A stretch of DNA of 64,000 nucleotides. Origin: Pigmentiphaga aceris (GTDB lineage Bacteria; Pseudomonadota; Gammaproteobacteria; Burkholderiales; Burkholderiaceae_B). Made by a program: the position numbers and the translations under genes. The notes under the pieces were generated by a model, which did not search any database, was not told the origin of the DNA, and saw only the letters and a program-made list of their open reading frames with translations. The stretch covers positions 4,402,001 through 4,466,000 of the forward strand of contig NZ_CP043046.1 of NCBI RefSeq assembly GCF_008119665.1, in the 5' to 3' direction. The first letter of the stretch is position 1. The number at the start of each line of letters is the position of its first letter. Positions 10,275-18,276 of the stretch are shown here, piece by piece.

Positions 10275-10871
10275 TCAACGCTGTGCCGAATAGCGATATT
10301 GGCCAGTGATCCGGTGTTCAAACAAGATGTCTTCTTCCCGCGTGCCCTGCCCGATGTTGTGCAGAATCAACGGGGTGCCCGCAGCCGTGCGGCGGTCGCT
10401 GACGACACCAATGTGCGTCAGGCCCCGGCCCAGGTCCCACGTAACGATGTCGCCCGCACGAAAGTCGCTGGCCTGGCTGCCCGTCTGCACCTGCTTGCCC
10501 TGGCGCTTGAACCAGGTCATCAAGTTGGGCACACGGCGATGATCGATGTTGCGATCGGGCCGGCTCAGCCCCCAATTTTTGGGATACACGGAGAAGTTTG
10601 CACGCATGTCTTCGTGCACTGACTGCTGAAGATCCAGCCCCTGCGCGCGCAGCGCACGAATGACCACATCGGTGCATACGCCGGTATGCAGCGGCACGTC
10701 GCCCCCGGGATAAGACAGGCGGCGGTAGACCGGATCGTAGCTGAGCGTGACGCCCACCTGTTTGCGGGCTTCAGTGACCAGTTTTGCGGGTTCGATGGCG
10801 CGGGCCAAAGACGCGGTGGAGCACAGCGTTGTGAAGACGAACCCTGCGCAGAGCAAGGCAGATCGGGTCAT
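10275..10871 (-). CDS. DUF1287 exported protein
   Basis: Protein of 198 residues with a cleavable signal peptide (residues 1 to about 22, hydrophobic core LLCAGFVFTTLC, ending ASLARA). The remainder matches the DUF1287 family: a GVCTDVVIRALRAQG motif, a central DMRANFSVYP segment, and a GDIVTWDLGRGLTHIGVVSD motif followed by HNIG. The Cys in GVCTDV and the later His are arranged as in NlpC/P60-like cysteine hydrolases, suggesting a periplasmic peptidase or amidase; this is inference, as the family is uncharacterised. The start at 10871 was chosen for the signal peptide. Confidence 0.82.
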   Translation of the reverse strand: MTRSALLCAGFVFTTLCSTASLARAIEPAKLVTEARKQVGVTLSYDPVYRRLSYPGGDVPLHTGVCTDVVIRALRAQGLDLQQSVHEDMRANFSVYPKNWGLSRPDRNIDHRRVPNLMTWFKRQGKQVQTGSQASDFRAGDIVTWDLGRGLTHIGVVSDRRTAAGTPLILHNIGQGTREEDILFEHRITGQYRYSAQR

Positions 10872-11044
10872 TTGCAGCACTTGTCTTGCGTCGTTTCCTG
10901 AGATCACTGAGTCGGATTTCCTGGGCTTTGACCCGGGGAATAGTAATGTCCGACAGGGTATCAAGAGGCAGGCCGCAACATCTTCATACCAAGCCAGTGA
11001 CGAAGGTTCCAAGGCGATAACTCTGACCTGCTCTTTTTAATAAA

Positions 11045-11083
11045 GTGTACATAGTTGACATGAATATTCAGCAAGTACACAAT
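11045..11083 (+). promoter_or_regulatory. Toxin-antitoxin promoter with embedded palindrome
   Basis: A perfect -35 box TTGACA (11055-11060) is followed by a 17-base spacer and CACAAT (11078-11083) as -10. The spacer opens with the perfect 10-bp palindrome TGAATATTCA (11061-11070). A second inverted repeat, GTGTAC (11045-11050) and GTACAC (11075-11080), brackets the -35 region. A protein bound to the palindrome would block RNA polymerase, as expected for antitoxin autorepression. Confidence 0.65.
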
Positions 11084-11109
11084 CAAAGCGTCACATGCAG
11101 GAGAACGCC

Positions 11110-11796
11110 ATGAGCCATCTCGCTCCCCCCGCCCGTTCAACCAAAGCAGCACGCGCGAGCGCCACGTCTGCTGATCGGGCAGAAACACGTCCAGAGATCG
11201 ACGTGATGGCCAAGGCGCTTGCCGCCGCCGTGCGTTCCGTGCCCCGCGCCGACCAGCGTTTGGTGCTGGACAAGTTGCGCGCGGAACTGAAGCTGGACGG
11301 CGATAGCACCATCAAGCTGCCTGCCACGCGCCACGCCGACGACGAAGCTGATGACATCGCTGCCGAAAGCGCTCCATTGAGCGAACAAACCTACGCCCGC
11401 CGACGCGCGCTGGTGGACAAGGGCGAACTGCTGACATCCGCCGATCTGATCGCACGTGTTGATATCACCCGCCAGGCCCTGTCGAACCGACTGGCGGCCG
11501 GCAGCATCTTTTATGTGGATGGTGGCCGCAACGAACGCTACTACCCCGCTTTCTTTGCCGACGCCACGCTGGATACCAAAGCGGTGCGCAAAGTAACCAA
11601 GGCCCTTGGCAACTTGCCCGGCGCAAGCAAATGGCTGTTCTTCACCAGTCCGCGTGAATCGCTGGGTGATTTGACGCCGCTGGACGTGCTGGCGGGCAAA
11701 CGGCCTGCGGCCAAGCCAGGCTACGCGGCAGGCGAGCTTGAACGCATCGGTCTGGACACAGTACTCAGAGCTGCCGCCGCTGCGGCCGAAGCCTGA
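11110..11796 (+). CDS. Xre/MbcA/ParS-type antitoxin
   Basis: Predicted antitoxin, 228 residues, for the RES toxin two bases downstream. The N-terminal 60 residues are low-complexity and Ala/Arg-rich. A central helical region around LLTSADLIARVDITRQALSNRL, followed by YYPAFF, resembles a helix-turn-helix. The C-terminal part LPGASKWLFFTSP...LTPLDVLAGKR matches the toxin-binding domain of Xre/MbcA/ParS antitoxins. The ATG at 11110 is preceded by AGGAG at 11099-11103; an earlier ATG at 11095 has no ribosome binding site. It is longer than the typical 130-160-residue antitoxins because of the N-terminal extension. Autoregulation through the upstream palindrome is likely. Confidence 0.78.
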   Translation: MSHLAPPARSTKAARASATSADRAETRPEIDVMAKALAAAVRSVPRADQRLVLDKLRAELKLDGDSTIKLPATRHADDEADDIAAESAPLSEQTYARRRALVDKGELLTSADLIARVDITRQALSNRLAAGSIFYVDGGRNERYYPAFFADATLDTKAVRKVTKALGNLPGASKWLFFTSPRESLGDLTPLDVLAGKRPAAKPGYAAGELERIGLDTVLRAAAAAAEA

Positions 11797-11798
11797 GC

Positions 11799-12398
11799 AT
11801 GGTGGCACGTCGACTGGGCTTGCCTGATCCGGCATTGCAAGACGTGGACTTGGACATTGCGTTGATCGATCCCGCCACCTTGTTCAGAGTTTCCGGGCAT
11901 GCCACAGGTGAGCCTTATTTCGGGCGCAGCGGAGGAAACCGCTTTGACGATGCGGAAAAACAATACGGCACGTGTTATGTCGCGCTGTCGCTGGTTACCG
12001 CGCTTGCTGAATCCCTATTGCACGACCTGACACCGCGTGCGGGGCAATATCGTATTTCCGCTGAAGACATCGAACGCCGATTTGTTCATTCATTTGAAGG
12101 ACCTGCTCTGCGATTGGCCAACCTGACAGGCGCATCCCTGAATCGATTGGGCGGACACGGAGAACTAAGCGGCACGCCGAGTTATGAGATTCCCCAAGCG
12201 TGGTCAAAAGCGATATTCGATCACGCTGCAGGCGTCGACGGCTTCATCTACATGTCCCGGTTGATGAACACAGAGAAAGCCATGGTGCTCTTCCAGCGGG
12301 GAAACAGCCTTGCACTGCGCGCCAAGCCGCCTTCGGCGCTCACACGACATCCGGATTATCAGGATGCCGAACTGACACTTGCCATCACACTCACTTGA
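11799..12398 (+). CDS. RES-domain toxin
   Basis: Toxin of 199 residues of the RES family, which depletes NAD+ in characterised members. The namesake residues can be placed: Arg in LFRVSGH (about residue 30), Glu in ALAESLL (about residue 69), and Ser in FIYMSRL near residue 151. The fold-typical YFGRSGGNRF and EIPQAWSKAIFDHA segments lie between. It starts two bases after the antitoxin stop, so the genes are co-translated. The C-terminus is intact, giving no sign of decay. The toxic NAD+-degrading activity is inferred from the family. Confidence 0.85.
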   Translation: MVARRLGLPDPALQDVDLDIALIDPATLFRVSGHATGEPYFGRSGGNRFDDAEKQYGTCYVALSLVTALAESLLHDLTPRAGQYRISAEDIERRFVHSFEGPALRLANLTGASLNRLGGHGELSGTPSYEIPQAWSKAIFDHAAGVDGFIYMSRLMNTEKAMVLFQRGNSLALRAKPPSALTRHPDYQDAELTLAITLT

Positions 12399-12479
12399 GA
12401 CAATCAAGTCCGGCAAACTCATCCCATCGAATAAGTAGTACCCACAAGCAGACCACCACAGCATCGGGCGATAGGATAA

Positions 12480-12584
12480 ATTCTCATCGCCTGCTTTAAT
12501 GTGCATACCAATTTCTTCGAGCGGATTGCCAAGAAAATAGGCGACCGCTTCGAGAATGGTTATGAATTCAGCGATATTCCTGCA
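12480..12584 (+). pseudogene. Possible remnant reading frame
   Basis: The 246-bp gap between the RES toxin and the transglycosylase gene holds an open stretch that translates to protein-like sequence containing HTNFFERIAKKIGDRF and ends at TAA 12585. A GTG at 12501 could start a 28-residue peptide. After the stop the same frame continues as KLFSLRDFWHQNAH into the transglycosylase frame. I do not recognise the family. It may be the tail of a decayed gene or chance. Confidence 0.25.
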
Positions 12585-12644
12585 TAAAAGTTATTCAGCC
12601 TGCGTGATTTCTGGCATCAGAATGCCCATAACGGCGATGACAGC

Positions 12645-13175
12645 TTGAGAAAAGTCCACATCAGTCGACTGCCTTGCCATCGAGCCAAGACAGTCTTGCC
12701 ATTGCTTCTACTTGCCACACTCTGCCCGCTGGCTGCCCAAGCATACTGCTGGAATGAAGCCGCAGACCGCTACCGGATCAACCCCGTGGTTCTGCAGTCC
12801 ATCGGACAGCATGAATCGGGGCTGAAAGCCACCGCGATCAACAGAAACCAGAACGGGTCAGTCGATATCGGCGTGATGCAGATCAACTCGGTCCACTTCC
12901 CCGAGCTGCAATCCTACGGCATCACGCCCACTGCCCTGTGGGAGCCTTGCACCAACATCATGGTCGGTGCCTTCCTGCTGGCAAAGAGCATCAGGAAATA
13001 CGGGAACACCTGGGAAGCCGTAGGTGCCTACCATTCCCGCACCCCGAATTTGAAAGAACGTTATGCCTTGCAGGTATATCGCGTCTTCTCCAGACAAGAA
13101 CAGCGACCCCGAACCATCTCGCGTCCGCCAGCCAACCCGTCTGCGCGCAGCCAGTCCGCTTCGAATAATAGGTAA
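12645..13175 (+). CDS. Lytic transglycosylase, PilT/VirB1/IagB type
   Basis: Periplasmic peptidoglycan-cleaving enzyme, 176 residues. The signal peptide is MRKVH..., hydrophobic core VLPLLLLATLCPL, ending AAQA before YCW. The SLT domain has the catalytic Glu in IGQHESGLKATAINRNQNGS, then DIGVMQINSVHF and the AVGAYHS region. This group serves type IVb pili, conjugation and type III systems by opening the wall (R64 PilT, VirB1, IagB). The start is TTG at 12645, because the frame is closed by TAA at 12585 and the signal peptide begins here. The DUF4214 gene follows after three bases. It may supply the missing pilT function of the opposite-strand pilus operon; that is inference. Confidence 0.87.
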   Translation: MRKVHISRLPCHRAKTVLPLLLLATLCPLAAQAYCWNEAADRYRINPVVLQSIGQHESGLKATAINRNQNGSVDIGVMQINSVHFPELQSYGITPTALWEPCTNIMVGAFLLAKSIRKYGNTWEAVGAYHSRTPNLKERYALQVYRVFSRQEQRPRTISRPPANPSARSQSASNNR

Positions 13176-13178
13176 TAC

Positions 13179-14264
13179 ATGTCGACCGCCACTACCATCC
13201 AGCAGTACTACAACGCCTTCTACGGACGCCCTGCAGATCCTTCGGGACTGTCGTTCTGGGTCAACGGCGTGAACAACTCGGGAGATCTGCTTGGTTCCGC
13301 CACGCGAGTATTCGGAAGCGCCACCACTCCGGAATTCGCACTGCGATTCCCGGCAGGCACCTCGATCTCGACGTTCCTGGATACCGCATACAACAACATG
13401 TTCAACCGGGTACCAGATGCGGACGGCAAGGCGTTCTGGAGTGCCGCGTTCACCAACTGGGTTGATAGCGGCAGATCAGAAGGGGAAGCCCGCGCGATGA
13501 TTCTGCAGAATTTCGTGGATGCTGCAAATGGTCAGTCTGGGACGAATGACAAGCTGACGATCACGAATAAGTTGACGGTGGCCGACATGATGACGGCGAG
13601 CGTGAAGGCTTATGGGACGGAGTCGGTTTATCTGACTCAGTTGAACAAGGCTCAAGGGCTGCTGGCGGGTGTTGATCACACGCAGGCGTCGGTTGATGCG
13701 GCGTTGGCGAAGATTAAGGTTGGTGGTATCTACGAGGCAGGGGAAGCTGTTCCTAATGTTCCAGCTTTCACGATAATTGAAACGTTTCCTTTAAATGGAG
13801 TTTCCCTGAGCAGCGAAAAGCGAGAGATTTTGAAATTTGACGCGGCTAGTGATGCCCCGTTTGGCTTTCGCGAGGTATTCGAGGGCGGAGGGCACGCATA
13901 TGTACCATCACGAGTTTCGGTAGGAAATTTCTCTACCTCTACTGACCGAATCGATTTCACCGCCTTTAAGCTAAACATTCCAGTCGGTGGAGCCATTACG
14001 GTAAAAAATGCTTTGGAATGGACAGAACCTCAGCTCATTAATTTCGTTGGCATTCAACCCGGCGCATATAAAACATATCACAACTTCTTCGAGGGCAGAC
14101 CCATTGCCATTGCTGTCGGAAGTGGCGCAGGCGGCCCAAACGTGACGACAAATGTCTTCGTTGATATAAATGAAAACGGGAATCTCGACGTTGGGCAAGA
14201 CCTGTGGTTCCAGCTGACACAGTTCGATTTAAACCGATTTAATGACTCCTTCCTCATAATTTGA
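13179..14264 (+). CDS. DUF4214-domain secreted/surface protein
   Basis: Protein of 361 residues without an N-terminal signal peptide. Two DUF4214-type repeats are visible: YNAFYGRPADPSGLSFWV near residue 11 and YNNMFNRVPDADGKAFW near residue 70. The C-terminal half is unlike known families to my eye, but it has a calcium-loop-like FVDINENGNLDVG near residue 327. It ends in a short hydrophobic tail (DSFLII) after acidic residues, as in type I secretion substrates. No type I transporter genes lie in the window. From about 13.73 kb the gene is markedly more AT-rich than its neighbours, hinting at a recently acquired C-terminal part. It is probably co-transcribed with the transglycosylase. Confidence 0.75.
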   Translation: MSTATTIQQYYNAFYGRPADPSGLSFWVNGVNNSGDLLGSATRVFGSATTPEFALRFPAGTSISTFLDTAYNNMFNRVPDADGKAFWSAAFTNWVDSGRSEGEARAMILQNFVDAANGQSGTNDKLTITNKLTVADMMTASVKAYGTESVYLTQLNKAQGLLAGVDHTQASVDAALAKIKVGGIYEAGEAVPNVPAFTIIETFPLNGVSLSSEKREILKFDAASDAPFGFREVFEGGGHAYVPSRVSVGNFSTSTDRIDFTAFKLNIPVGGAITVKNALEWTEPQLINFVGIQPGAYKTYHNFFEGRPIAIAVGSGAGGPNVTTNVFVDINENGNLDVGQDLWFQLTQFDLNRFNDSFLII

Positions 14265-14292
14265 AAAAAACCCGCATATATGCGGGTTTTTT
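14265..14292. terminator. Bidirectional intrinsic terminator
   Basis: A perfect palindrome with the 16-base core CCCGCATATATGCGGG (14271-14286), flanked by six A on the left and six T on the right. It serves the DUF4214 gene on the plus strand and the pilus-operon tail on the minus strand, which converge here. Confidence 0.92.
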
Positions 14293-14330
14293 GACGAGCT
14301 GGCTAGGTTACGAATCTGGCTAGTGGATTA

Positions 14331-14972
14331 TTACGACAAATTGCAAACTGCGCTCGAGGGCCCGCGGACGTATGTGTATATCCCTGGAATCACATTCGAC
14401 CGAGTTCGCGCATCGGATGTACACATTTCGTTCATACTTACCGTGTCGGCAGATGTGTTGATGTTTGCGGCAATACCACTATTAATGCCGCACTCCCAGG
14501 TTTTTTGGGCGAAGAACCATGTTGGCAGACTACGCATTGTCGCATCATCATTACCCTGATCCTGAACGCATACATAGAGTCGAGTTGCCCAGCCCTGAAG
14601 CCCGTCTCTGTCGGCGCAGCGACCCCCAATACTCTGGTAGAGCGGTGCTACAGCCGCTCGCGTTGCATCTGGCCCCACAGATGCAGGAGGGCTACAGTCA
14701 AACCGTTCGCTGCTGAAAGACCTTGCCATCGACGGACCTGAAGGCACGGGTGCAGGTGCCGGCTGAACGACAATAATCTCTCTCGGTGGGATATACACGT
14801 TCCCAGTCGACGCTGTGGTGGTAAAAGGCGGCGACGGTGTCGTCCCCGTCGAGTCATATATAGCACCAGTGCGAGGCATACAACCAAGGCATGCAGTCCC
14901 CACCTGCGCCTGCCCTGCTATTGGCGACAAGCAGAACAGCAGCGCAGCAAGAACAAAATTCACGTGCTTCAT
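14331..14972 (-). CDS. Exported Cys-containing protein with DUF4214-like motif
   Basis: I do not recognise this 213-residue protein as a named family. It has a clear signal peptide (MKHVNFVLAALLFCLSPIAGQAQ), a Thr/Pro-rich region, and several cysteines that could form disulfides in the periplasm or outside. The segment LYQSIGGRCADRDGLQGWAT near residue 111 follows the DUF4214 pattern (Y-x-x-hydrophobic-x-GR-x-x-D-x-x-GL-x-x-W), echoing the protein encoded just across the terminator. It follows pilV by 57 bases on the same strand and is probably the last gene of the pilus operon, so a pilus-associated or adhesive role is possible. Confidence 0.6.
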   Translation of the reverse strand: MKHVNFVLAALLFCLSPIAGQAQVGTACLGCMPRTGAIYDSTGTTPSPPFTTTASTGNVYIPPREIIVVQPAPAPVPSGPSMARSFSSERFDCSPPASVGPDATRAAVAPLYQSIGGRCADRDGLQGWATRLYVCVQDQGNDDATMRSLPTWFFAQKTWECGINSGIAANINTSADTVSMNEMCTSDARTRSNVIPGIYTYVRGPSSAVCNLS

Positions 14973-15029
14973 TCACGTTCCAAGTAAAAAGACCGCAAGC
15001 CGTCAATCCAACCGCCCGCAGTCAGAAAA

Positions 15030-16430
15030 TCAAGAATACGAACAGTAAGTAACCACAACCCCCTGACTATTCGCCGGCACAGCAACCTGCCATCCGTTAC
15101 CAGCGTTCGTCGCCTGAAAGTTCGTGGGATTCAAAGTCATCGTCCCAGACACGCTGATGTTGTCGCCATTACGCGAACCGGTCAGCGCAAACGAGCCCGT
15201 GTTGTGGATCGATTGCGGAATCACGTAGACATGCGGCGTCCCTGCCACGCCGCCTGACACGCCACAAACGGGCTTGTTGATCGTCGTGGCGGTTGGCGAC
15301 GCGCTGAGCGTGGCTGGGGCCAGATGCGTGGTCATGATGGTGTAGCGCGACAGCCACTGGCTTACCGGCGACCATGTTGCGTCTCGGCAGAGCAGGCCCG
15401 CTCCGCTGACGTCTGCACCAAGAGTTCCTTCTGGATAGGCGGCGTCTCCACATGCTGTGCCTACCGTGGCCACCACGGCAATCGAACGCCAGGTGTTGTT
15501 GACGCACGCAACCAAGCCGCCGGTGCTCGTCTTTGCGTACTCGGTGTTCTCGGCAAGGTTGATGGTGGCCAGCGCGGGGTTGGCTGCGTTGGCAAAGTCG
15601 GTTGCGGTGCAGGCGCTGTTGGGAACGGCGGTTTCGCGTACGCCAACGCGCGCGGTGCTCATTGCGCCGTTGACTGACAGATTGCCCTGCAAGGCCGGGT
15701 CGCGATCATCTCCCACCCGCACGAACTGATTCCACATGCTCGTATCGAGCATGGCGATTGCCGCAACTATCCCACCCGCCGACGACGACACCGGGTTATC
15801 TACGTTGAATGCCGAACCTCGGATCTTGCCGGGCTCGTCAAACCACGCCGCGCCTCCCCAGCCTTGCATGCTGCTGACGGCCAGGGCGGCGGCTTGGTAA
15901 TCGATGTCGTCCTGTGACTTACGGAAAGGCGTCCTCGTATGAATCAATGCATCGATACGGCAACCAATGCCCGGGCACTTGGCGGCGTCGCGACGAATCT
16001 GGATTTGCACGGCCTGCCCTGCTGGTGTGATGTCGGGAAAGGTGGTCGGTAAATGGCCCAGGGTTCGCAGCTCGGCAAGCGTAGGCGTCATGGGATCGGC
16101 GAAGCGCGTGCTGCCATCGGCATTTGTCAGTGGCAGTCCACGCGCATAAGCCTGGAAGTTGCCGGCGATGGCACTGTCCATGGCCCCTTTTACGGCCAGC
16201 AGGTAAGTGCCAGTGCCTTCGGCCTGGCCATCACGAACGGCTTGCATCAAATGTGCACCAGCCCAGGTCGCGCCGATCAACGCGAGCATCAGCGCCAACC
16301 CAAGTTCCAGCAGGAACACACCGCCTTGTTGCTGCGCAGACGGTATCGCACCGCGTCCGCCCAAGCGGCGCGCTCCCTTGATCGACAGCGGACCGATACG
16401 GCCGCGATCTCTGTGGATGGGTTGGCACAT
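15030..16430 (-). CDS. pilV: PilV-like type IVb minor pilin/tip adhesin
   Basis: Large prepilin-like protein, 466 residues, resembling the constant region of R64 PilV, the pilus-tip adhesin. After a 37-residue leader the sequence QQQGG-VFLLELGLALMLAL shows a prepilin peptidase site (cleavage after Gly, Glu at +5) and the hydrophobic pilin helix. The long extracellular part has paired cysteines and ends in a glycine/serine-rich segment. No 19-bp shufflon crossover repeats or recombinase gene are seen, so only one tip variant is encoded. It is 17 bases downstream of pilS and is inferred to sit at the pilus tip. Confidence 0.78.
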   Translation of the reverse strand: MCQPIHRDRGRIGPLSIKGARRLGGRGAIPSAQQQGGVFLLELGLALMLALIGATWAGAHLMQAVRDGQAEGTGTYLLAVKGAMDSAIAGNFQAYARGLPLTNADGSTRFADPMTPTLAELRTLGHLPTTFPDITPAGQAVQIQIRRDAAKCPGIGCRIDALIHTRTPFRKSQDDIDYQAAALAVSSMQGWGGAAWFDEPGKIRGSAFNVDNPVSSSAGGIVAAIAMLDTSMWNQFVRVGDDRDPALQGNLSVNGAMSTARVGVRETAVPNSACTATDFANAANPALATINLAENTEYAKTSTGGLVACVNNTWRSIAVVATVGTACGDAAYPEGTLGADVSGAGLLCRDATWSPVSQWLSRYTIMTTHLAPATLSASPTATTINKPVCGVSGGVAGTPHVYVIPQSIHNTGSFALTGSRNGDNISVSGTMTLNPTNFQATNAGNGWQVAVPANSQGVVVTYCSYS

Positions 16431-16447
16431 GAACAGCCCCTTCAGCC

Positions 16448-17017
16448 TTAACGCGCGACGAACTGGAACTGGTTGGTATCGCCTTCCGTGCAGGCGTTCT
16501 CGGCGACGGTGGGCTGGTAATTACCGCCAGCCGCCTTGACCTCGGTCCCGTTGACACGAATCACCTCAGTCACCTTCTGCATGACCACGGCCAGGCCCGG
16601 GCATGCGGCGCGATTGACGCTGGCGAACTGAATCTGCATGGCGTCGCCGGTGCTGGTCAGCGTGGCGGGGGTCAGCGTGACGGCTGCGCCGCTTGCACCG
16701 ATGTCGTGGGTGACGGTGGCCGTTGCGCCGCTGCCGGCAACCTGAAACACACTGCTGCCACGCACCGCATTGGCGATCTGTGCGGTCGTCACCGAGCCGT
16801 AGGGTGCGCTGCCCAGCCCCTGCACGCTGACCTTGGCGCGGGCAACGAATCGCTGGATTTCTTCACCGATGCGCGGCACCTTGTTTTCGACCAGATACCC
16901 GTTGATGTTCGGGACCACGACGATGGACAGGATCATGATGATCGCGCCGACCACCGTCAGTTCGATCAGCGTGAAACCGCGTTGCCGATCAAGGCGTTTG
17001 TAGTTCGAGTGCTGCAT
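16448..17017 (-). CDS. pilS: PilS-like type IVb major pilin
   Basis: Prepilin of 189 residues. A short basic leader (MQHSNYKRLDRQRG) precedes the cleavage motif G-FTLIEL, with Glu at +5 and a long hydrophobic N-terminal helix. Two cysteines in the C-terminal half (in RAACPGL and ENACTEG) form the disulfide loop expected of type IV pilins. Position between the inner-membrane gene pilR and pilV matches the R64 thin-pilus operon. A 149-bp gap separates it from pilR, the largest gap in the operon, where an extra promoter for the abundant subunit would be expected. No prepilin peptidase gene (pilU) is present nearby. Confidence 0.85.
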   Translation of the reverse strand: MQHSNYKRLDRQRGFTLIELTVVGAIIMILSIVVVPNINGYLVENKVPRIGEEIQRFVARAKVSVQGLGSAPYGSVTTAQIANAVRGSSVFQVAGSGATATVTHDIGASGAAVTLTPATLTSTGDAMQIQFASVNRAACPGLAVVMQKVTEVIRVNGTEVKAAGGNYQPTVAENACTEGDTNQFQFVAR

Positions 17018-17166
17018 GGAATAAGGCTCCTGGACGAAGAACCGGGGCGATCACACGTCCCGGCAATAAAATGGTTTAGGTGCAGCGATTTACTGCTTGA
17101 ATGAGGACGTAGACAGGTCTGTAAGGCTCGTTCGACGCCAATTTGGTCGACACAAAAACAGCGCAC

Positions 17167-18276
17167 TCAACGACCGGCATAAAAGCTCGTCAGTGCAGAT
17201 TTCATTTCCTGAATCACCGCGACATGCCAAAGCGCCAGGCCCATCAACAGGCACATGGCTCCCAGCAATAACACCCAACGCAAGACCGCCGCGCGTCGCG
17301 CCACGCGGCCTAACGTGCGTCGTTCGATACGGTCGCTGGCCCGCTGAAGACCATCGTCAAGACCACGGGTATCGATCATGTCGCGCAGGTAAAAGAAGGT
17401 TTCGGGATCGACGATGCCGGTATCGAACGTGGATGCGCCTACCTGGCCCGCATCGACGCGCGCCAACATGGCATCGACATGCCAGCGCAACCACGGCCCG
17501 GCTCCTGCGCCTTGCAGGGCAAGCGCTTCGCGTAGCTGCGTGCTGACGTTGCCGCGACGACGCAGCAAGGTGGCAAGCGAGGACAGGAAACGCACGCCTT
17601 GCAGATCGCGGTACAGCCGCCAGATGGCCCACTGGTCCAGGCGTTGCCGCAGCGGCCCCACCAGGCTGCGCAGAGACCAGATGCCCAGATACCCGATGGC
17701 AATCAGCACCACGCCCACCGACAGCGCATAGGCATCGATGGCATCGGCTATGGCATACAGGCGGCGCGTCAGCGGGTACAGATACTCAGCCGGCAAGGTG
17801 AAGGTCTGCTTCAGCTTAGGTACGGTGAACATCGGTACGGCGGCAATTGCCACCAGTGCTATCAAAACGGCCAGCAGGCCGACCGCCGTGGTCGCGACGA
17901 AACTTCGTCTAGCCTCGTCAACCAGACGGGTGAGTTTGGCCAGGTCGTAGAGGGCTTGTTCGAATGCGCCGGCACCCGCGCGCTGACCAACGCGGATCAG
18001 CAGCACATCTTCGTCGGGAAGCGTGTTCTCGAAGGTTGCGCCCAGGTCGCCGCCGGACTCCTGATATCGCGTCAACCAGTGCGCGGTCAATTGACCGCGT
18101 GCGGTGCTTGCGCCATGACGTACTGCATCGTCGGCAAACAAATCACGCAGGGTCTTGCGACCGCCCGTCTGCGCCATCAGGTCAGCCAGATACTCGTAGT
18201 AATCCGCACGGTCGGGACGGAAACGCCATGCGGCCATGCGCAATGACAGGGAGGTCGACCAAGGCCCCATGCTCAT
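17167..18276 (-). CDS. pilR: PilR-like type IVb pilus inner-membrane platform protein
   Basis: GspF/PilC-type membrane protein, 369 residues. Two cytoplasmic helical repeats alternate with hydrophobic segments around residues 125-150 (VGLLAVLIALVAIAAVPMF), 180-200 (VGVVLIAIGYLGIW) and 335-355 (WVLLLGAMCLLMGLALW). This protein anchors the assembly ATPase and pilus rod at the inner membrane. The start codon overlaps the stop of pilQ (ATGA), so translation is coupled. The predicted partner is the PilQ ATPase encoded immediately upstream. Confidence 0.85.
   Translation of the reverse strand: MSMGPWSTSLSLRMAAWRFRPDRADYYEYLADLMAQTGGRKTLRDLFADDAVRHGASTARGQLTAHWLTRYQESGGDLGATFENTLPDEDVLLIRVGQRAGAGAFEQALYDLAKLTRLVDEARRSFVATTAVGLLAVLIALVAIAAVPMFTVPKLKQTFTLPAEYLYPLTRRLYAIADAIDAYALSVGVVLIAIGYLGIWSLRSLVGPLRQRLDQWAIWRLYRDLQGVRFLSSLATLLRRRGNVSTQLREALALQGAGAGPWLRWHVDAMLARVDAGQVGASTFDTGIVDPETFFYLRDMIDTRGLDDGLQRASDRIERRTLGRVARRAAVLRWVLLLGAMCLLMGLALWHVAVIQEMKSALTSFYAGR

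Noticed and set aside
15030..16430. Shufflon at the 3' end of pilV
   Set aside because: No inverted 19-bp crossover repeats, alternative C-terminal segments or Rci-type recombinase gene were seen.
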